From positions 1 through 64,000 of the forward strand of contig JAEKNQ010000054.1 in NCBI GenBank assembly GCA_016464825.1: a stretch of 64,000 nucleotides of DNA, in the 5' to 3' direction. Shown here piece after piece: positions 59,561 to 64,000 of the stretch (position 1 is the first letter of the stretch; each line of letters begins with the position of its first letter). This DNA is from Candidatus Dormiibacter inghamiae (GTDB taxonomy: Bacteria > Chloroflexota > Dormibacteria > Dormibacterales > Dormibacteraceae). The notes under the pieces were generated by a model. It saw nothing but the letters and a program-made list of their open reading frames with translations, was not told the DNA's origin and did no database searches. Made by a program: the position numbers and the translations under genes.

Positions 59561-59760
59561 CTAGCCGAGCAGGTGGAGGGCGAATAGATCTGGCCACCCC
59601 AAGCCTGCCACTCAACCATGAGCCTTGCCGACGCGTGCTGGAAAGCTTTCCGGGGCCTGTGCTGGTGCCCGTTGGGAAGCATCCGGAAACGCCCGATTCA
59701 AATAGTTCGGGCACGATCCCGCCGCCCCGATGCCGCCGCTAACTCGATCAGACTCTAACC

Positions 59761-60531
59761 ATGTGTTACACGGACGATGCCCGACCCCCGCTGCCGAGAG
59801 TTTCCGGGGCTGCCGCCGACCAGGGTGAGGTTCGCCTGACCTCGGCGGACGGCAATCGTTTCCTGGCTTACTTCGCTCGTGCTGCCCGGCCGAGAGCAGC
59901 GGGGATAGTGATCATGCCCGACGCGAGGGGCCTGCACGGCTTCTACAAGGAGCTCGCGCAGCGCTTTGCGGAGACCGGCGTTGACGCGGTGGCGATCGAC
60001 TATTTCGGTCGAACGGCAACTGAGAACGCCCGCGACGAGGGCTTCGACTTCCGGGCTCACCTGGAACGCGTCAAGTCCAGCGGGATCAATGCTGACGTGC
60101 TGGCGGCCGTCCAACATCTGCGTTCCGAGGAGATGGGCAGCCCGGGCGCCATCTTCACAGTCGGCTTCTGCTTCGGCGGCGCTCACTCATGGCGCCAGTC
60201 AGCCGCCGGCCACGGCCTGGCCGGCTGCATTGGCTTCTACGGCAGGCCTCAGGCGGCGCGCGAGGTGCTGGGCGGAATGCAGGCGCCGCTGCTCCTCCTG
60301 GTCGCCGGAGCCGACGTCACACCCCAGGACGAGTTCCAGCGCTTCGACCAGGAGTTGACGGCGGCCGGCGTGCCGCACCGAATGGTCACCTACCCCGGCG
60401 CGCCCCACTCGTTCTTCGACAGAACCTGGGCGGAGCATCGGGAGGCCTGCGACGACGCCTGGGAGCAGATGCTGCGCTTCATCCGCGAGGAAGGCAGGCT
60501 CTCAAGTCCACCGGCGACAAACAAGCATTGA
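59761..60531 (+). CDS. dienelactone hydrolase-family protein
   Basis: The 256-residue alpha/beta hydrolase has the DLH nucleophile elbow VGFCFGGAHSW (Cys in place of Ser), the acid Asp in VAGADVTPQDE and His in YPGAPHSFFDRT. The N-terminal SADGNRFLAYFARA and VIMPDARGLHGFY match cytoplasmic DLH-like proteins. It likely hydrolyses a lactone or ester; substrate unknown. ATG 59761 follows the decayed acyltransferase region. Confidence 0.88.
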   Translation: MCYTDDARPPLPRVSGAAADQGEVRLTSADGNRFLAYFARAARPRAAGIVIMPDARGLHGFYKELAQRFAETGVDAVAIDYFGRTATENARDEGFDFRAHLERVKSSGINADVLAAVQHLRSEEMGSPGAIFTVGFCFGGAHSWRQSAAGHGLAGCIGFYGRPQAAREVLGGMQAPLLLLVAGADVTPQDEFQRFDQELTAAGVPHRMVTYPGAPHSFFDRTWAEHREACDDAWEQMLRFIREEGRLSSPPATNKH

Positions 60532-60559
60532 TCGGTGAGCCCGGCAGCGGTCATTCCGA

Positions 60560-61120
60560 TTGAGCGCCCAGCCTGAGCTCCGCACCCAACGGTTGCTGCT
60601 TCGCCGCTGGCGCGAGAGTGATCGCCTTCCATTCGCCGCCCTCAACGCTGATCCGGTGGTCATGGCGCACTTCCCGCGGACGCTCAGCCGGCGGGAGTCC
60701 GAGGCCTCCATCGACAGGATCGAGGCCAACTTTGCGAAGCACGGCTTCGGCCTTTGGGCCACGGAGCTGCTCGCATCCGAGGTCTTTATTGGCTTCGTCG
60801 GCCTCTGGCTCCCGACCTTCGACGCCCACTTCATGCCGGCTGTTGAAGTCGGCTGGAGGCTGGCTCGGCCGCACTGGGGGCAGGGTTATGCCACCGAGGC
60901 AGCACGGGCCGTTGTGAGCTTTGGCTTCGATCAACTGAAGCTGGTTGAGATCGTTTCGTTCACGGTGCCCGGCAACATCCGCTCGCGACGGGTGATGGAA
61001 CGTCTCGGCATGAAGCACGACCCGAATGCGGACTTCGAGCATCCCCTGGTGCCCGTCGGCCACCCGCTCAGGGGCCACGTCCTGTATCGGCTCCGTCCCT
61101 CAGACTTGGCAACTGCCTAG
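60560..61120 (+). CDS. RimJ/RimL-type GNAT acetyltransferase
   Basis: The 186-residue protein has LRTQRLLLRRWRESD at the N-terminus, the acetyl-CoA-binding block EVGWRLARPHWGQGYATEAARAVV and SFTVPGNIRSRRVMERLGM. This is the RimJ/RimL branch that acetylates N-termini or small amines. It begins at TTG 60560, 28 bp after the DLH gene on the same strand. Confidence 0.88.
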   Translation: MSAQPELRTQRLLLRRWRESDRLPFAALNADPVVMAHFPRTLSRRESEASIDRIEANFAKHGFGLWATELLASEVFIGFVGLWLPTFDAHFMPAVEVGWRLARPHWGQGYATEAARAVVSFGFDQLKLVEIVSFTVPGNIRSRRVMERLGMKHDPNADFEHPLVPVGHPLRGHVLYRLRPSDLATA

Positions 61121-61211
61121 CTTGGCAACTGCAGCCACGGCCAAGCCGTGCCCAGAACCGCTCCCTGGACCTGAGGTACAAGCCGATCGGCCTCACCTAA
61201 ACTCGGCGCAT

Positions 61212-62417
61212 ATGTCCACTGTCGCCACCAGGGCGAAAGTCAGCACCTCCCTGCCTGAGCCGCTGATCGAGGAGATCTTCCGCCGCCGGGAGGGTTTGGC
61301 CCGCCACATGGCGCGGGCTGTGGTGGCGCTGGTGCGTTGGGATTCGTCGACGGGAGCGCCGCCGCGGCGGGAGGCGATCGCCCGCGCCTGCGCCGCTGGC
61401 ATCGACCTCTTCCTGGCCACTGCCCGCGAGCATCGGCCCGCAACTCACCGGGAGCTGCGCGATGTGGCGCAGCTGGGCATCCTTCAGGCCCGGGGATCGC
61501 AGTCTGTGGAACCGGTCCTGGCTGCCTACCGGGTGGCAGCTCGGGTAGCCTGGGACGCCATCCTCTCCGCCTGGCGGGACCACCCGGAAGCCAACCCCGA
61601 GGCGATGGTAGCCACCGCTAACTACGTCTTTGCGGCCCTTGACCAGGTGGCGGCCGAGGTGACGAAGACCTATCTCCACGCGCACGAACAGCACTTTCTG
61701 CGCGGAACGCGCGCTCGAACCCGTCTTCTCCACTCGCTCATTAGTGAGACGTTCGACAATGACATGTCGATTCAGAAGCAGGCCCTCACCCTGAACCTAC
61801 GGCTGGCCCAAGCCTATGCCGCCCTGGTCATCAAGGCCGACGACGGCGTCGATCGGATCCTGCCTGAGCTGGAACTGCCGGACGGCGCTCTCTCCGACGC
61901 CACCGACCAGCACACCTTAGTGGTCCTCTGGCCCCGCAACGAGGACTACGTGAGCGCGATCGAGGACCTGCTGACGCGGCTGGGGACGCGATCAAGGGTG
62001 CGGGCCGGATTGGGCGGCGAGCATGCAGGCCTGCGAGGCATCTCCCGTTCCTATCTGGAGGCGCAGCAGGCAGTGGATCTGGGGCGCAAGCTGCATCCGG
62101 CGGGCCGGCTGCATCAACACGAGGAGCTGGCGCCCTACTTGGTCCTGGCCCAGAACCCGCTCGTCGCGGAGCGCTACGTCGAACATGTGCTGGGCCGCCT
62201 CCAGGCGGAGGATGGCAGAGGGACCTTGCAGGAGACGCTGGTGGCGCTGCTCAGCCACAGCTCGGTCAAGGAGGCTGCGTTGGCTTTGGGGCTGCACCGT
62301 CACACAGTCCTCTACCGTCTCGAGAAGCTGCGTCAGGTCCTTCATGGCGACCCCCTGGAACCGTCCCTGCGCCACCGGCTGCAGCTGGCTGTGGACCTGG
62401 ATCGGCTGACAACCTAG
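61212..62417 (+). CDS. PucR-family transcriptional regulator
   Basis: The 401-residue protein has an N-terminal helical sensory domain, a central GGDEF-like CdaR/PucR region (RAGLGGEHAGLRGISRSYLEAQQAVDLGRKL) and the C-terminal PucR HTH (LVALLSHSSVKEAALALGLHRHTVLYRLEKLRQVL). PucR-type regulators often control purine or other nitrogen compound catabolism, but the target here is not evident. ATG 61212 is used; TAAACT lies 8 nt upstream. Confidence 0.9.
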   Translation: MSTVATRAKVSTSLPEPLIEEIFRRREGLARHMARAVVALVRWDSSTGAPPRREAIARACAAGIDLFLATAREHRPATHRELRDVAQLGILQARGSQSVEPVLAAYRVAARVAWDAILSAWRDHPEANPEAMVATANYVFAALDQVAAEVTKTYLHAHEQHFLRGTRARTRLLHSLISETFDNDMSIQKQALTLNLRLAQAYAALVIKADDGVDRILPELELPDGALSDATDQHTLVVLWPRNEDYVSAIEDLLTRLGTRSRVRAGLGGEHAGLRGISRSYLEAQQAVDLGRKLHPAGRLHQHEELAPYLVLAQNPLVAERYVEHVLGRLQAEDGRGTLQETLVALLSHSSVKEAALALGLHRHTVLYRLEKLRQVLHGDPLEPSLRHRLQLAVDLDRLTT

Positions 62418-62509
62418 CCATCAGGCTGGGTGGGGGCTGAAGCGCAGCTTCCTGTTCCCCTAGCCTCGATGCAGATCGCGGCATGGTCAGCGCCGCGCCA
62501 TGTGCTATC

Positions 62510-62527
62510 GTGCTATGGACATAGCAC
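62510..62527. promoter_or_regulatory. perfect palindrome overlapping the GntR start codon
   Basis: GTGCTATG-GA-CATAGCAC has 8-bp perfect arms around a 2-bp centre, and includes the ATG at 62515. A partial direct repeat TGTGCTAT precedes it. GntR/YtrA dimers bind such sites, so this is a strong autoregulatory operator candidate that also overlaps the translation start. Confidence 0.6.
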
Positions 62528-62931
62528 AAGTGCCACAGACCATCATCTTCTACCTCGAGCCTCGGTCCGGCGTGGCCCCGTACATCCAGCTGGTTCGTCA
62601 GGTGCAGCATGCCCTTCGCCTGGGGATGCTCCGGACCGGTGATCAGCTGCCGACTGTGCGCCAAGTCGTCTCCCACCTGGCCATCAATCCCAATACCGTC
62701 TTGAAGGCGTACCGCGAGCTGGAACGAGAAGGGCTGGTTGCCAGCCGCCCTGGTCAGGGCACCTTCGTGCTCCGCGCCCTTGCCGGTCCCACGGCGGCTG
62801 ATCAGAGAGCACTCCGGGCAAAACTTGACGGCTGGCTGGATGAGGCCCGCGGCGCTGGCATGGACAGCCAAGCGATCGAAGCTTTCATCGCCGTCTGTCT
62901 GCGCAGCCACAGCCGCGAGGAGATTGCATGA
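62515..62931 (+). CDS. GntR-family regulator, YtrA subfamily
   Basis: This 138-residue short GntR protein has a winged HTH (VAPYIQLVRQVQHALRLGMLRTGDQLPTVRQVVSHLAINPNTVLKAYRELEREGLVASRPGQGTFV) and a brief helical tail rather than a large effector domain, typical of YtrA regulators that precede ABC exporters. Its stop overlaps the ATPase ATG by 4 bp. ATG 62500 is an alternative start. Confidence 0.9.
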   Translation: MDIAQVPQTIIFYLEPRSGVAPYIQLVRQVQHALRLGMLRTGDQLPTVRQVVSHLAINPNTVLKAYRELEREGLVASRPGQGTFVLRALAGPTAADQRALRAKLDGWLDEARGAGMDSQAIEAFIAVCLRSHSREEIA

Positions 62932-63833
62932 TCTCGGCGCTCCAAGCCCAGCGCCTCAGCAAGCGCTACGGGCATGCCTGGGCGCTCCGAGACTGCACGC
63001 TGAACATCCCACCGGGTCGGGTCGCGGCGTTGGTAGGTCCCAACGGCGCCGGCAAGACCACCCTCTTGCACTTGGCGGTGGGCCTGATCGCGCCAACCGC
63101 CGGAGACGTGGAGGTGTTCGGCTGGTCACCGCGACGGCAACCGACCGTCGTCCTGGCTCGGGTCGGCTTCCTCGCCCAGGATCGCCCGCTCTACCGCTTC
63201 ACAGTGGAAGAGATGCTCGCCCTCGGCCGGCGGCTCAATCCACGCTGGGACGACGCCCTCGCTCGCCGACGCCTGAGCGCCGTGGGCGTTCCCCTGCGTC
63301 GACGCACCGACAAGCTCTCCGGTGGTCAGCAGGCCCAGGTCGCATTGGCTCTTGCCCTCGCGAAGCGTCCTGAGCTCCTGCTCCTCGATGAGCCCGCGGC
63401 TAGCCTCGATCCCCTGGCTCGGCGGGAATTCATGGAGGGCCTGATGGAGGCAGTCGCCGAGGATGGACTCACGGTTGTCTTCTCCTCCCACGTTCTGGCC
63501 GATCTGGAGCGCGTCTGCGACTACCTGGTCATCCTCTCGGCGGCACACGTCCAGCTGGCCGGGGACACTGACGAAATGGTGGCCCGTCACAAGCGGCTGA
63601 CCGGTCCCCGCTGCGACGGTGAGTCCATCGGCAGGGTGCACTCCGTCGTGCAGGCCCTCCACACGGATCGCCAGACCACGTTGCTGGTCCGCACCAACGG
63701 CCACATCTACGACCCCTCCTGGACTGTCTCAGACGTTCTCCTGGAGGACGTGGTGCTGGGCTACCTTCGCGCCCCCGGCGTTCACGCCTTGCCCAAACCT
63801 CAGGTCGTCAGCGATTCCGAGTGGGTCCCGTGA
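62928..63833 (+). CDS. ABC transporter ATP-binding protein (YtrB-like)
   Basis: The 301-residue ATPase shows Walker A LVGPNGAGKTTLLHLAVG, signature KLSGGQQAQVALALALAKRPELLLLDEPAASLDPLARREF (signature and Walker B together) and switch FSSHVLADLERVCDYL. The last ~90 residues are an accessory domain. In a GntR-YtrA operon this is usually the motor of an exporter for peptides or lipids or of a cell-envelope stress system. Confidence 0.92.
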   Translation: MISALQAQRLSKRYGHAWALRDCTLNIPPGRVAALVGPNGAGKTTLLHLAVGLIAPTAGDVEVFGWSPRRQPTVVLARVGFLAQDRPLYRFTVEEMLALGRRLNPRWDDALARRRLSAVGVPLRRRTDKLSGGQQAQVALALALAKRPELLLLDEPAASLDPLARREFMEGLMEAVAEDGLTVVFSSHVLADLERVCDYLVILSAAHVQLAGDTDEMVARHKRLTGPRCDGESIGRVHSVVQALHTDRQTTLLVRTNGHIYDPSWTVSDVLLEDVVLGYLRAPGVHALPKPQVVSDSEWVP

Positions 63834-64000
63834 CCTGGCTGACGTGGCGCCAGCACCGGATGGAGGCCGTCGGCGCAGTCGTTGCGCTCAGCCTCGTCGG
63901 CGGCTTTCTCGCGCTCACCGGACTGCCCATGAGGGCCGCTTTCAATGGCCAGGTTCATGAGTGCCTCAGCCTGACCGGGGACGCGTTCCGCCAGCACAGC
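63830..64000 (+). CDS. ABC transporter permease, 5' part (runs off window)
   Basis: GTG 63830 overlaps the ATPase stop by 4 bp and opens VTWLTWRQHRMEAVG followed by a transmembrane helix (VALSLVGGFLALTGLPM). This N-terminus is typical of the membrane protein in GntR-ABC exporter operons. The gene is cut by the window end after 57 codons. Confidence 0.8.
   Translation, partial: MTWLTWRQHRMEAVGAVVALSLVGGFLALTGLPMRAAFNGQVHECLSLTGDAFRQHS

Overview
This is a high-GC, gene-dense bacterial window of about 70 protein genes with no tRNA, rRNA, CRISPR array or complete mobile element that I can see. Several things point to a high-GC member of the Terrabacteria (candidates: Dormibacterota, Chloroflexota, Actinomycetota): PPOX-class and DDN-class proteins of the F420/deazaflavin type, a PucR regulator, paired DUF881 proteins, GlsB/YeaQ and PPK2 proteins, frequent GTG/TTG starts, a CGAAC-N4-GTTCG type LexA box, and many starts that look leaderless. 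I cannot place it more finely by eye.

Layout. 0-15 kb: HtrA-like lipoprotein protease, a two-component pair, HerA-like ATPase, PPK2, potassium channel, M20 peptidase, fumarase, Ppx/GppA, a MarR unit and an SDR. 15.5-27.6 kb: a sugar island. A minus-strand operon (IclR regulator, SDR sugar dehydrogenase, SMP-30 lactonase, galactonate-type dehydratase, KDG-type kinase) plus a KDPG-type aldolase faces a plus-strand AraFGH/Rbs-type ABC importer and a secreted multidomain GH27 alpha-galactosidase. Together these describe release of galactose outside the cell, uptake, and De Ley-Doudoroff oxidation to pyruvate and glyceraldehyde-3-phosphate. 28-37 kb: phosphate transporter with its PhoU-like partner, an uncharacterised 570-residue protein, an amino-acid permease, an acyl-CoA ligase operon, greA and pncA. 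38-42.5 kb: a mrfA-mrfB-galE-like operon with a perfect SOS box upstream. 42.6-46.6 kb: several broken genes, then a molybdopterin-binding protein and a DDN-family protein. 47-53.4 kb: IS481-like transposase scraps, a TetR-controlled ABC exporter, an HD phosphohydrolase and a PLP dehydratase. 53.6-64 kb: more decayed genes, a divergent phasin-like/PhaR pair, two DUF881 genes, glutamate dehydrogenase, dienelactone hydrolase, PucR, and a GntR (YtrA-type)-ABC operon that runs off the end.

Cross-cutting observations. (1) Eight starts that are not inside an operon carry TANNNT exactly 6 nt upstream of the start codon, which argues for widespread leaderless transcription. (2) Two copies of an unexplained purine-rich motif with flanking variable hairpins (positions 1-105 and about 30120-30290) look like a structured RNA family. 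(3) Frameshifts and premature stops are concentrated in a few accessory patches (27.9, 43-45, 54-55 and 59.2 kb), while the rest of the window reads cleanly.
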